The position numbers were made by a program, and so were the translations under genes. Positions 8,543 to 17,449 of a stretch of 64,000 nt of DNA are shown in pieces (within the stretch, counting starts at the first letter, position 1; each line of letters starts with the position of its first letter). A model generated the notes under the pieces. It saw nothing but the letters and a program-made list of their open reading frames with translations, was not told the DNA's origin and searched no databases. This DNA is from Fidelibacterota bacterium (lineage in GTDB: Bacteria; Fidelibacterota; UBA8477; JABMPR01), in assembly GCA_021734255.1 (NCBI GenBank), contig JAIPJM010000001.1, forward strand, positions 124,001 through 188,000, in the 5' to 3' direction.

Positions 8543-9877
8543 CTATTTGATATAGGTAATTCGGGAAACCCGGGATGCTGTAGCTGTATGAAGTCTGACC
8601 AGGTAGATACCGGCAGCCAGACCCTCAGCATTCCAGCGAAGCTGATGAATTCCAGCAGGGGAAACACCATCAACCAGGCTTGCCACTTTGCGGCCACTCA
8701 AATCGTATATCCCCAGATCGATCACTTGCTCGGTATCTACGCGATAGCGGACCACAGTGGAGGAGTTAAACGGGTTTGGAAAGACAGGGTCTAGATGTAC
8801 GGATCCTGGAATCATGACATCGGCCTCAGTCGACAAGAGAAGCGTGTCATCATGAAAAAAGGTATAACCCACGCCGCCCTTGTCAAACCAGGATTCTGAC
8901 AGAGCTGATTTGGAGTATTTATATGAATATCCGTTCTGTCTGGCCGGATCATGGACAATGGGGGTTCCTTCTGAATCAAACCCGGCCAGCATCATGAGGT
9001 GTCCAGAATACAGGGGAAGACCGACAGACATAATCACCCGGCCCCCAGCAGCCAGTGTGTCATAAGCCTGGCTCCAGGTGCGATAGCGGGTCACAGCCCC
9101 GTCCAGGCCAAAACGTGCCGCATTCTGTACGGCCCGGGGCCATATTCCAAATATTCCCCAATACGTGTCCTTGTTGTCTACGGCAAAATCATACGCATCT
9201 ACATCGATACCGTAGCTGCGAATAGCCAGCACGGTTGATGTGGGAGAACAAATACTACCACCAATATAGGGGTCTACATTGTACTGACAGACAAAGCTTG
9301 TGGGGATAAAGATCTCTGGAGGGTTGTCTGCCAGGATAGCAGTATGGTTCACATTAGCTGTTGTGCGGGAATCACTGGCAAAGAAGCTCAGTTTGTGAAC
9401 GCGAGGAGAAGGGTCGGATGCTGAATGACGTTTCATCTGAACCTGCCATTGAAAAACACGACCATAACTATAGAGTTTGGTATAATCGTAATCAATATAT
9501 CCACCAGAATACTGAGTGGCTCCATATGAAGACCAGATATAGTCTTTCCAGTATCCCACGGTGAGCCAGGGCGACCAGGTTGTCCCCTGCTTATACCGCA
9601 TAAGTACTTTAAAGCCACTGTTATCAGCATACACACGACCATTCCAGGATGGCAGACCGCGATTGAATGAAGCAGAAAGGGTGTCTGCCCTTAGAATGAA
9701 ACTACCAGAGGTGGCGCCATCCTTGAGCTGAAGCGACAAATCATCGGAGCTCAGGACGATATTGGTATTGCTGACCACCCTGTCCCACATATCTGTGGCA
9801 ATAATAGCGCGGTGTTGATCGGGATAATCCGCATATAAAAGTGACGCGTAAGCGAGAAGAACCAGTAGTTCTTTCAT
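8543..9877 (-). CDS. Secreted C39-like peptidase-family protein with Por/T9SS C-terminal sorting domain
   Basis: 444 aa with a short signal peptide (LLVLLAYASLLYA). The N-terminal half is beta-rich. The middle carries a peptidase_C39_2-like domain: the Cys motif GGSICSPTSTVLAI near residue 210 and a His motif SGHLMMLAGFD near 300, with HDPAR following. The last 80 residues are a type A T9SS sorting domain (PVFPNPFNSSTVVRY; LGIYDLSGRKVASL; LAAGIYLVRL). It should be secreted across the outer membrane. It overlaps by 1 bp the stop of the reductase gene transcribed ahead of it (TAATG). Proteolytic activity is inferred from the Cys/His pair. Confidence 0.83.
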   Translation of the reverse strand: MKELLVLLAYASLLYADYPDQHRAIIATDMWDRVVSNTNIVLSSDDLSLQLKDGATSGSFILRADTLSASFNRGLPSWNGRVYADNSGFKVLMRYKQGTTWSPWLTVGYWKDYIWSSYGATQYSGGYIDYDYTKLYSYGRVFQWQVQMKRHSASDPSPRVHKLSFFASDSRTTANVNHTAILADNPPEIFIPTSFVCQYNVDPYIGGSICSPTSTVLAIRSYGIDVDAYDFAVDNKDTYWGIFGIWPRAVQNAARFGLDGAVTRYRTWSQAYDTLAAGGRVIMSVGLPLYSGHLMMLAGFDSEGTPIVHDPARQNGYSYKYSKSALSESWFDKGGVGYTFFHDDTLLLSTEADVMIPGSVHLDPVFPNPFNSSTVVRYRVDTEQVIDLGIYDLSGRKVASLVDGVSPAGIHQLRWNAEGLAAGIYLVRLHTATASRVSRITYIK

Positions 9878-10500
9878 TATGAATAGGAGATCCTTATGTG
9901 AAAGTAGGTTTCATTCTCGATCTGTTTGCGCTCAATGATCTCCAGCTGAAGGGGAACCCCCAGATCCTGACTGCCAAGTAAGCCTGGTGCGTCTGCCTGT
10001 CCAATGAATTGGGGAATGAGCGTCAAATAGAGCTCCTGAATTGCTCTGGCCGCTATCAGTTGGCCAAGGACCTGTCCACCACCTTCCACCATGAGCGCGT
10101 CATACCCCCTGGCACGGATATGGTCCAGAATAGTTGACATGGGTGCGTCCTCAGGCGTTTGAAACAGCGCTACATGTGGAGGAAATTCTCGCTCTCCAGG
10201 ATCAGAGGAGGTAATGATGGTCACAGGAACAGACGGGTCCTGAAATAGTTCAGATCCAGGGTCCAGATCCAGACTGCGGCTCATGATAAAGTGGTGAAGC
10301 GTTTGATCCGGGTTGGTCCCCTGGTGGATCTTTGGCCAGGCCCGGAAAGTGCTGGCGCCAAAAAGAACGGCATCGGCCTGATCTCGCAATGCGACCAGAT
10401 GGTCCAGATCATGTTGTGACCCCAGGGCAACAAAGTGGTCTGTATTCGCTGGTCCGATCTTGCCATCAAGTGTGCTGGCCATGCAGGCAAAGATCCTCAT
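9877..10500 (-). CDS. RibD C-terminal/dihydrofolate reductase-like NADPH reductase
   Basis: 207 aa, a stand-alone RibD_C (DHFR-like) reductase without a deaminase domain. Features are MRIFACMASTLDGKIG at the start, an ADAVLFGASTFRAWPK block, a central VTIITSSDPG strand and GYDALMVEGGGQVLGQLIAA, the nucleotide-binding loop. Family members reduce pterin or pyrimidinone substrates with NADPH. With folE and a QueD homologue 2-3 kb away a pterin role is possible, but the genes are not in one transcription unit. Confidence 0.85.
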   Translation of the reverse strand: MRIFACMASTLDGKIGPANTDHFVALGSQHDLDHLVALRDQADAVLFGASTFRAWPKIHQGTNPDQTLHHFIMSRSLDLDPGSELFQDPSVPVTIITSSDPGEREFPPHVALFQTPEDAPMSTILDHIRARGYDALMVEGGGQVLGQLIAARAIQELYLTLIPQFIGQADAPGLLGSQDLGVPLQLEIIERKQIENETYFHIRISYS

Positions 10501-10608
10501 GTGGTCTCTTCCATCATGCTGAAAAAATAGGGATTTGATTGAGGGGATGAAGAAAAATATTGAACATGGGATTTGATTTTGGAGCTGTGGGGTGTAGTTT
10601 TCTCATTC

Positions 10609-11199
10609 ATGAAGCATTTGGCGCCCATTCTTGCTGTTTTGATCCTCCTTGGTGGATGTGAGCTGTTTGCTCCAAGAGAAGCAGAACCACCTCTGGATAC
10701 AACGGATCCTTATGCCTGGATACCACCAACCGCCCCAGAGATCGTTCTGGACAATCTGAAAAATTCATTTCCCGCTGGAAAAACGAACTATTTTCTGGAT
10801 GTGCTAAAACATGACCAGGGTCTCACCCCGGATTTTGTTTTTGTTCCCGACGCCGGCATTGCCAGTTCTCAGCCAGGCGTCTTTAATTCATGGGGCTATG
10901 TGGAAGAAGAAACTTTCATCACCAAACTCTTTGAGAGTCTACAAACTGGCGGATTTCAACGATTAATCTGGGATGTGGAACAGATCTCGCCCCTTGGAGA
11001 CACCTATGAGATCATTGCAGACTATCATCTTGTGTTGAGTTACAGCGATGGGGCTACGCAATTACCGGCTCAACTGGGAGGGCAGGCCACCCTAACGATC
11101 ATTCAGAATAACGACCTCCTGTACGAAATCTCCCGCTGGGAAGACCTGAACGCTGATACACTATCCTGCTGGACAGAACTCAAGGCCCAGGTCCAGTGA
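10609..11199 (+). CDS. Lipoprotein of unknown function
   Basis: 196 aa counted from the ATG at 10609; the track start is an upstream TTG that would put 12 residues before a clean lipoprotein signal. The lipobox is LILLGGC with Cys at position 17. The remainder resembles the next gene in layout (an early APTAPEIVLDNLKNSF-like helix, then a beta-rich fold with ISRWEDLN near the end), suggesting related, NTF2-like folds. The stop overlaps the GTG start of the next gene. Confidence 0.75.
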   Translation: MKHLAPILAVLILLGGCELFAPREAEPPLDTTDPYAWIPPTAPEIVLDNLKNSFPAGKTNYFLDVLKHDQGLTPDFVFVPDAGIASSQPGVFNSWGYVEEETFITKLFESLQTGGFQRLIWDVEQISPLGDTYEIIADYHLVLSYSDGATQLPAQLGGQATLTIIQNNDLLYEISRWEDLNADTLSCWTELKAQVQ

Positions 11200-11720
11200 T
11201 CGTCAAGTCCGGAGTGAGGCACTATGTGACGGGCATAATACTGCTTCTGTTTATCACCGGCTGCTGGAATCCATTTGCACCAACTCAAGGTGAGTTGGAA
11301 ACAGGCACCCTCCTTACCCTGACCGAACAACGATCTCCTGACGAGGTCCTCCAGAATTTCCGATATGCCTATATCTATAGAGACAGTATTGTCTACAGTG
11401 AGCTGTTTGACACCAGTTTTGTCTTTATTTACTACGATCCAGATGTCGGAGGCTCCGGCGGGTATAATTACTGGGGTCGAGATACGGAGTTAAGGACCAC
11501 CGGACGCTTATTCCGGGCGTTCGATCATTTCACACTGGTCTGGAACGCAACGATCAGTCAGGATACATCCCAAAACGGTATTATCAGCCAGACCAAGACC
11601 TTCGATCTATCCATTGGTGGGGATATCTTTCTGTCTGGCAACGCCATCTTTGAATTCAAAAAAGATTCTACGGCGAGTATCTGGCGCATCATCCGCTGGC
11701 AGGACGAATCCTTCTTTTAG
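11196..11720 (+). CDS. Lipoprotein of unknown function, coupled to the preceding paralogue-like gene
   Basis: 174 aa from a GTG that overlaps the upstream stop (GTGA), indicating translational coupling. The lipoprotein signal LLLFITGC gives Cys at residue 23. The body reads as an NTF2/SnoaL-like fold (RSPDEVLQNFRYAYIYRDS; ending WRIIRWQDESFF) and shares length and end motif with its neighbour, so the pair is likely an old duplication. No function is assigned. Confidence 0.75.
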   Translation: MIVKSGVRHYVTGIILLLFITGCWNPFAPTQGELETGTLLTLTEQRSPDEVLQNFRYAYIYRDSIVYSELFDTSFVFIYYDPDVGGSGGYNYWGRDTELRTTGRLFRAFDHFTLVWNATISQDTSQNGIISQTKTFDLSIGGDIFLSGNAIFEFKKDSTASIWRIIRWQDESFF

Positions 11721-11798
11721 GTTTTGCCGCGTCAGGTGTATTGCGTTTGACATCCATATGACCCACAATAAATTCGCAGACAATAAGCGAGGACCACA

Positions 11799-12209
11799 AT
11801 GATCATTCTGAATAAAGTCTTTTACTTCAATGCTGCACACCAATATGGGAACTCTTCCATGTCTGAGGCTGAGAACCTGGCCGCTTTTGGAAAAGATGTG
11901 CGCGTCCATGGACACAATTACGAGCTGACGGTGTCTGTTACCGGCGAGGTAAACCCGGAGACAGGGTTTATTGCTGACCTGGGTCACCTAAAAGATGTGG
12001 TAAACACCCGGGTTGTTGACATCGTTGATCATAGCCTGATTGAAAAAGACATCCCCTGGTTCGAAGGGAAGCAGCCGTCAACCGAAAATATGGTGGTATG
12101 GATCTGGGATTCGATCGAAAAACACCTGGAAACATGCACCCTGCACCGCATCCGGCTACAGGAAACCCCAACGATCTATACGGATTATTACGGTCCAAAC
12201 GCCAAATAG
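11799..12209 (+). CDS. QueD/6-pyruvoyl-tetrahydropterin synthase-family protein with Asp in place of the catalytic Cys
   Basis: 136 aa of the COG0720 family. The zinc ligands are visible: FNAAH (first His) and HGHNY (the other two). The position normally filled by the catalytic Cys in CxxxHGH is Asp here: FGKDVRVHGHNYEL. The C-terminal ETPTIYTDYYG carries the family Glu. Canonical QueD makes 6-carboxytetrahydropterin from dihydroneopterin triphosphate. With the Cys replaced, the reaction may differ, as it does in the Glu-type PTPS-III proteins. It lies upstream of a queuosine-precursor-type transporter and folE, which would supply its substrate. Confidence 0.85.
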   Translation: MIILNKVFYFNAAHQYGNSSMSEAENLAAFGKDVRVHGHNYELTVSVTGEVNPETGFIADLGHLKDVVNTRVVDIVDHSLIEKDIPWFEGKQPSTENMVVWIWDSIEKHLETCTLHRIRLQETPTIYTDYYGPNAK

Positions 12210-12257
12210 TCAACGGGTCCAACAATGAGCGTGTGAAATCACCACAGGGATGGATAT

Positions 12258-13064
12258 ATGAAATTTAATGACGATCCAGGTCCAGAGCTGATCAAACGTC
12301 GAGAACGGGTATTTCTGATCCTGGCCGGTCTGTTCCTGGGAACGCTGGCCATGTTGAATATCCTGGGGATCAGCCGATTCATCAAATTGTTCACGATGAA
12401 TTTTGATGGCTACGGAGAGGTTGTCTTCGCCGTGGCTGTCGGTGTGCTGCCCTACCCCCTGACCTTCCTGGCCACAGACCTGATCAGCGAACTTTATGGA
12501 AGAACCCGGGCCAATTTTGTGGTTTTTGTAGGCCTTATTTTGAATCTCTGGGTCATCTTCATCCTCTGGCTGGGTGGGATCATGCCAGGCTTTGAAGAGA
12601 TAAGTGCCTCCGGGGAGTTGGTTCGGGATGCTGCTGGACGCCTACCGGTCTTTTTTGAGGTTCGAGCGCTTACATTTGGAGCGGTCGCCGCCTCCATGAT
12701 CGCTTACCTGGCGGCCCAGTTTGTTGATGTGTATATGTTCCACTTCTGGAAGAATCTGACCAAAGGAAAGCACCTGTGGCTCAGGAATAATGGCTCGACC
12801 CTGGTCAGTCAGTTAGTGGATACCACAGCTGTTATTCTGATCACGCACTATTACGCCCATGCCCTGCCGATTCATGACAATAAACCCATATTCGATCAAC
12901 TCATGATTTTCATACTGTCGGGTTACACGTTTAAATTGTTGGCTGCTCTGGTGGATACTGGACCCTTTTATCTCAGTGTACATTATCTTTCCCGATATTT
13001 GCAGATCGATCCACAGGCAGATCACGAAGGCGATAAATTATCCAAGCATCGGAGTCATGAATGA
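12258..13064 (+). CDS. Queuosine precursor transporter-like membrane protein (VUT/YhhQ family)
   Basis: 268 aa, six or so transmembrane helices. Family stretches include [20 protein letters not shown] near residue 60-80, [20 protein letters not shown] and [10 protein letters not shown]. YhhQ proteins import 7-cyano- or 7-aminomethyl-7-deazaguanine for tRNA queuosine. Its stop overlaps the ATG of folE (ATGA). The group QueD-like, transporter, FolE points to deazaguanine or pterin supply. Confidence 0.9.
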   Translation: MKFNDDPGPELIKRRERVFLILAGLFLGTLAMLNILGISRFIKLFTMNFDGYGEVVFAVAVGVLPYPLTFLATDLISELYGRTRANFVVFVGLILNLWVIFILWLGGIMPGFEEISASGELVRDAAGRLPVFFEVRALTFGAVAASMIAYLAAQFVDVYMFHFWKNLTKGKHLWLRNNGSTLVSQLVDTTAVILITHYYAHALPIHDNKPIFDQLMIFILSGYTFKLLAALVDTGPFYLSVHYLSRYLQIDPQADHEGDKLSKHRSHE

Positions 13065-13630
13065 AAGACATAACAAAAATGGAAAACCTGACACGCGAGC
13101 TCTTGCTGGAGATCGGTGAAGACCCTGACCGGGAAGGATTATTAAAAACACCACACCGGGTAGCCAAGGCCTGGCGATTTATTGCCAAAGGCTATGAGCA
13201 GGAGCTAAGCGATGTACTGAATGACGCCATCTTTGAAGACAAGTGCTCAGAAATGGTCGTTGTCAGGGATATCGAGTTCTTCAGCATGTGTGAACACCAC
13301 ATGCTGCCCTTTTTTGGAAAAGCTCATGTCGCCTATATCCCAAGAGGCAAAGTGATCGGTCTTTCCAAGATCCCCCGAATATTGGAGATGTATTCAAGAC
13401 GGCTGCAGATCCAGGAGCGGATTACCCACCAGGTGGCTGAAGCACTGGAAAGCCTGTTGGATCCAGCCGGCGTGGCCGTTGTTCTGGAGGGGCGTCATCT
13501 CTGTATGCAGATGCGGGGAGTTGAAAAACAGAATTCTTTTGCCACCACATCAGCCATGCTGGGTGAATTTCATGATGCAGCTGAAACCAGAGCGGAGTTC
13601 TTGAGTATAATCGGTCTAAGGAACTTGTAA
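13061..13630 (+). CDS. folE: GTP cyclohydrolase I
   Basis: 189 aa, typical length. Converts GTP to 7,8-dihydroneopterin triphosphate, the first step to folate and queuosine. The zinc site is visible as MCEHHMLPF (Cys, His) and RHLCMQMRG (second Cys); [10 protein letters not shown] and GLSKIPRI are further family blocks. Translation is coupled to the transporter gene by an ATGA overlap, with GGAG 8 nt upstream. Confidence 0.96.
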   Translation: MKDITKMENLTRELLLEIGEDPDREGLLKTPHRVAKAWRFIAKGYEQELSDVLNDAIFEDKCSEMVVVRDIEFFSMCEHHMLPFFGKAHVAYIPRGKVIGLSKIPRILEMYSRRLQIQERITHQVAEALESLLDPAGVAVVLEGRHLCMQMRGVEKQNSFATTSAMLGEFHDAAETRAEFLSIIGLRNL

Positions 13631-13674
13631 AACGGCCCTGGCCGCTGATATCAAAGCGCACACAGAGAGAAAAT

Positions 13675-15096
13675 ATGTCTGACAATCTAAAAAAACTATT
13701 CAGTGATCATTTTGATGAGCAGGTCACATCATTCGAACCGCTGGCTGCTCACGGGTCTAACCGACAGTATTCCAGAATTAAAAGCGACAAGCGGTCCGTG
13801 ATTGGTGTGACCAACGCTGACAGGCTTGAGAATGAGGCCTTCATCGATTTTTCCAGACATTTCAGAAAGAAAGGGCTGGCGGTTCCAGAGATCTATGCTG
13901 AGGACCTGGACGATAACGTCTATCTGGAAGAAGATCTGGGTGATGAGACGCTTTTTGATTATCTGCAGACAGTCAGGGGGGGTAAAAAAGAGTTTCCAGA
14001 TGAGTTGCTGGCTGTTTATGAGCAGGTCGTAGATCGTCTCCCCGAGTTCCAGATAAAAGGGGGTGAAGGACTGGATTACAGTAAATCCTATCCCCACCAC
14101 AGTTTTGATCGACAGTCCATGATGTGGGACCTGAATTATTTCAAATACTATTTTTTGAAGCTGGCTCATGTCCAGTTCAACGAGCAGAAGCTGGAGGCTG
14201 ATTTTAAGACCTTCATCGACTTTTTGCTCTCAGCCGATAGTGATCATTTTCTCTATCGTGATTTCCAGTCTCGTAATGTCATGCTTAAAGATGGAAAACC
14301 CTGGTTCATTGACTACCAGGGGGGTCGCAGAGGCGCGCTCCAGTACGATATTGCCTCTCTTTTATTTGACGCCAAAGCAGATCTTCCTTTTGAGGTGAGA
14401 GAAAAGCTTTTGGACAGGTATCTGTCGGCAGCTGAAAAACTTATCCCCATTGACCGGGAGGCCTTTACCAAGCATTATTATGCCTTCGTTTACATCCGGA
14501 TCATGCAAGCCATGGGTGCCTATGGTTATCGCGGTTTTTATGAGAGGAAAACCCATTTTCTTCAGAGTATTCCCTATGCGATCCAGAACCTGGAATACCT
14601 GGTTCAGAAGGTGGATCTCCCTGTTGAGCTGCCTGCTATGATGGATGTATTTCAGCAGCTGATCCGCTCATCGGCTCTCCGTGAATTCGGGAAGGCGAAC
14701 CTGCGTCTCAAAGTCCGGATCGTCAGTTTCTCCTACAAGCATGGTGTTCCGGTAGACAATAGGGGCCATGGTGGTGGTTTTGTCTTTGATTGCCGTTTTC
14801 TCCCCAATCCGGGCCGAGATATTGTCTATAAACAGTTGACGGGCAATGATCCAGAGGTCATTGAGTGGTTTGCAGACAAACCAGATATGGACCGCTGGTT
14901 AAAGCGGGTGTATAATATGGTAGATGCAGCCGTGAACAGCTACCAGGAGCAGAATTTTACCGACCTGATGGTGTCATTTGGATGCACGGGTGGTCAGCAC
15001 CGTTCCGTACATTCTGCAAATCGACTGGCGGCACACCTGCAGGAGACCCATGATGTTGATGTGGTCCTGAGTCATAGAGAGCTCGATGAAGCTTAA
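13675..15096 (+). CDS. AmgK-like sugar kinase fused to a RapZ C-terminal domain
   Basis: 473 aa. Residues about 1-325 are an aminoglycoside-phosphotransferase-fold kinase: AAHGSNRQYSRI at the front, the catalytic loop FLYRDFQSRNVML and the metal site WFIDYQGG. Residues about 340-470 match the C-terminal domain of RapZ: VSFSYKHGVPVD, VFDCRFLPNPGRD and SFGCTGGQHRSV. The P-loop half of RapZ is absent. AmgK kinases phosphorylate the anomeric carbon of MurNAc/GlcNAc in wall recycling; the RapZ C-domain senses glucosamine-6-phosphate in E. coli. The MurU-like nucleotidyltransferase directly downstream supports the recycling role. Confidence 0.88.
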   Translation: MSDNLKKLFSDHFDEQVTSFEPLAAHGSNRQYSRIKSDKRSVIGVTNADRLENEAFIDFSRHFRKKGLAVPEIYAEDLDDNVYLEEDLGDETLFDYLQTVRGGKKEFPDELLAVYEQVVDRLPEFQIKGGEGLDYSKSYPHHSFDRQSMMWDLNYFKYYFLKLAHVQFNEQKLEADFKTFIDFLLSADSDHFLYRDFQSRNVMLKDGKPWFIDYQGGRRGALQYDIASLLFDAKADLPFEVREKLLDRYLSAAEKLIPIDREAFTKHYYAFVYIRIMQAMGAYGYRGFYERKTHFLQSIPYAIQNLEYLVQKVDLPVELPAMMDVFQQLIRSSALREFGKANLRLKVRIVSFSYKHGVPVDNRGHGGGFVFDCRFLPNPGRDIVYKQLTGNDPEVIEWFADKPDMDRWLKRVYNMVDAAVNSYQEQNFTDLMVSFGCTGGQHRSVHSANRLAAHLQETHDVDVVLSHRELDEA

Positions 15097-15120
15097 GGTT
15101 TTGCAGGGCACCGGCAAACG

Positions 15121-15843
15121 ATGAAAGCCATGCTTTTTGCCGCAGGCAGGGGAACAAGGCTGCAGCCTTTGACGAACAACACACCGAAATGCCTGGTAAA
15201 GGCCGGGGATCGCACCCTTCTTGAACATAACATCCAGTATCTGAAAAACGCAGGTGTTGACACCGTTGTTGTGAATGTTCACCACTTGGCGGACCAGGTC
15301 ATCGCGTATGTTGAAAGCCAAAGCTTTGGAGTAGAGATCCACACCTCCCATGAAAGAGACCTTTTGGAGACGGGAGGCGGCCTGCTGAAAGCGCGGCATC
15401 ATTTTGAGGATGAGGATGATTTTGTGGTCTGTAACAGTGATATCTATACAGATTTTGATTTAAGGGTTCTGCTGGGCACACACAGGGCGGAAAACAACTT
15501 AGCCACCCTGGTGGTTGCCCAGCGGGAAACAAGCCGTTATCTTCGATTTGACGATCATTCCTTGCTGTGCGGCTGGGAGAATAGGATATCTGGAGAGAGC
15601 ATTTCCTGGTCCAGCGTTCACTATACCACCAAAGCTTTTAATGGTCTGCAGGTTATGTCGCCCGGTATTTTTGATTATATGGACGGAAGAGAGCAGGCGT
15701 TCTCGACCATACCGGTTTATCTGGATGCCGCGGAACAGGGGGAAAGGATTCAAGCCTTTCCTATGGGTGATGCCTTCTGGATGGATATAGGTACGCCTGA
15801 AAAGCTTGACGCCCTGAACGAACACCTGTATCACAATAAATAA
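15121..15843 (+). CDS. MurU-like sugar-1-phosphate nucleotidyltransferase
   Basis: 240 aa, single-domain nucleotidyltransferase. It shows the signature AAGRGTRLQPLT with the downstream Lys (TPKCLVKAG), the metal-binding VCNSDIYTDFD, and a closing DIGTPEKLDALNEHL. In the AmgK-MurU pathway it would turn MurNAc-1-phosphate into UDP-MurNAc, bypassing de novo synthesis. It starts 24 bp after the kinase fusion and 17 bp ahead of lpd. Specificity cannot be proved from sequence; a mannose- or glucose-1-phosphate enzyme is the alternative. Confidence 0.85.
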   Translation: MKAMLFAAGRGTRLQPLTNNTPKCLVKAGDRTLLEHNIQYLKNAGVDTVVVNVHHLADQVIAYVESQSFGVEIHTSHERDLLETGGGLLKARHHFEDEDDFVVCNSDIYTDFDLRVLLGTHRAENNLATLVVAQRETSRYLRFDDHSLLCGWENRISGESISWSSVHYTTKAFNGLQVMSPGIFDYMDGREQAFSTIPVYLDAAEQGERIQAFPMGDAFWMDIGTPEKLDALNEHLYHNK

Positions 15844-15860
15844 ACGGCAAAGGAAAACCC

Positions 15861-17246
15861 ATGTCTACTGATCAGTATGATGTTGCAATTATTGGTGGTG
15901 GCCCCGGCGGATATGTTGCCGCCATCCGGTCTGCCCAGCTTGGGCACAGAACGGTCATTATCGAAAAATCGGCACTTGGTGGTGTTTGTTTGAACTGGGG
16001 CTGTATTCCAACCAAAGCCCTTCTGAAAAGCGCTGAGGTATTCCGTTCTATCCAAAAGGCTAAAAAGTATGGCGTGACGGCGCCAGAGGTCAGCGTGGAC
16101 TTCCCTGCCGTGATCAAGCGCTCCCGCCAGGCGGCTGAATCACTCTCGAAAGGCGTTTCATTTCTAATGAAGAAGAATGGTGTTGATGTTGTGGATGGGA
16201 AGGCGACCCTGCTTGGCGATGGTAAAATACTGGTAAATGATGAAGAAATGATGGCTACTAACATCATTCTGGCCACAGGAGCAAGAGCCCGGCCACTGCC
16301 CCACACCCCTTTTGATGGCAAGACTGTCATCTCAGCCAAAGAAGCGATGATCCTGGAAGCGGCTCCCGAAGAACTGGTCATCGTAGGTGCCGGAGCCATA
16401 GGTGTTGAGTTTGCTGACTTTTATGCAGCCATGGGGTCAAAGGTAACGCTCGTAGAAATGTTGCCCCACATACTTCCAGTTGAGGACGAAGAGGTGTCTA
16501 ATGAGCTGGAAAAACTATTCAAGCGCAGGCGCATCAAAAGCTTGACCTCGAGCACAGTTGAAAAGATCGAGGTAAACAAAGGGCGGGCAGTCGTCCATGT
16601 TAAAGGGGCTGACGATGCAATGCAGGAGCTCTCAGCTGACAAAGTGCTGGTAGCCATTGGTGTCCAGGGAAATGTTGAGGACCTGGGTCTGGACACCGCC
16701 TCCGTTGAACTGGAGAAAGGCTGGATCAATACAAATGAATACATGCAGACCAGTGCCGCTGGTGTCTATGCCATTGGTGATGTTGCTGGCCCACCGTGGT
16801 TGGCTCATGTTGCCTCCCACGAAGGCATTACTGCTGTTGAGCATCTGTCAGGCCTGGATGTGAACCCCATGCATTATGACAATGTACCGGGATGCACCTA
16901 CTGTTCCCCCCAGGTCGCTTCTATCGGGTTGACGGAAAAAGCAGCCCGGGAAGCTGGCCATGAGATCAAGGTTGGAAAGTTCCCCTACAAAGCGTCAGGA
17001 AAAGCCATGGCATCTGGCGAAACGGATGGATTCACCAAGCTTATTTTTGATGCAAAGTATGGTGAACTGCTCGGCGCACATATCATCGGGGCTGAGGCAA
17101 CAGAGTTGATCGCAGAGGTCGGTCTTGCCCGCTCACTCGAAGCAACACACGAGTCAATATTTGATACGATTCATGCCCACCCCACACTCTCTGAAATGAT
17201 CATGGAGGCAGCAGCTCTTGCTCTGGATAAGGGAATTCATGTCTAG
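15861..17246 (+). CDS. lpdA: Dihydrolipoyl dehydrogenase (E3)
   Basis: 461 aa FAD-dependent E3 subunit that reoxidises dihydrolipoamide with NAD+. It has the FAD-binding IIGGGPGGYVAAIRSAQLG, the redox disulfide GGVCLNWGCIPTKAL, a second NAD-binding VIVGAGAIGVEFADF, and the C-terminal active-site HAHPTLSEMI. It precedes lipB and the fused E1 and E2 genes, so it most likely serves that 2-oxoacid dehydrogenase complex. Confidence 0.96.
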   Translation: MSTDQYDVAIIGGGPGGYVAAIRSAQLGHRTVIIEKSALGGVCLNWGCIPTKALLKSAEVFRSIQKAKKYGVTAPEVSVDFPAVIKRSRQAAESLSKGVSFLMKKNGVDVVDGKATLLGDGKILVNDEEMMATNIILATGARARPLPHTPFDGKTVISAKEAMILEAAPEELVIVGAGAIGVEFADFYAAMGSKVTLVEMLPHILPVEDEEVSNELEKLFKRRRIKSLTSSTVEKIEVNKGRAVVHVKGADDAMQELSADKVLVAIGVQGNVEDLGLDTASVELEKGWINTNEYMQTSAAGVYAIGDVAGPPWLAHVASHEGITAVEHLSGLDVNPMHYDNVPGCTYCSPQVASIGLTEKAAREAGHEIKVGKFPYKASGKAMASGETDGFTKLIFDAKYGELLGAHIIGAEATELIAEVGLARSLEATHESIFDTIHAHPTLSEMIMEAAALALDKGIHV

Positions 17247-17265
17247 AGTTTTTCCAGAAAAGCGC

Positions 17266-17360
17266 TTCCCAAAATACCGGGATAAAGCAAAATAATTATG
17301 GCTAAAAAAGCGGAAAGCCCTTTAAGTAAAGACTTTTGTTATTCCCAAAATATTGGGATA
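17266..17360. promoter_or_regulatory. Paired 19-bp operator-like repeats upstream of lipB
   Basis: TTCCCAAAATACCGGGATA (17266-17284) and TTCCCAAAATATTGGGATA (17342-17360) differ at two positions and are 76 bp apart, close to seven helical turns. The second contains the perfect dyad TCCCAA/TTGGGA around AATA. They lie in the only sizeable gap of the lpd-lipB-E1-E2 run, which suggests a regulator binding site pair. Confidence 0.5.
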
Positions 17361-17449
17361 CATGCAGATTTCAATTATCCTTGCCCGATAAAAAGTGGAT
17401 CGGTGCACACGGAGATCGGCGGGTGTGTCGTCAGGGTGTGTACCCGCAG

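Noticed and set aside
10561-10610. TTG start at 10573 for the lipoprotein gene
   Set aside because: It would place 12 residues ahead of a standard lipoprotein signal beginning at ATG 10609.
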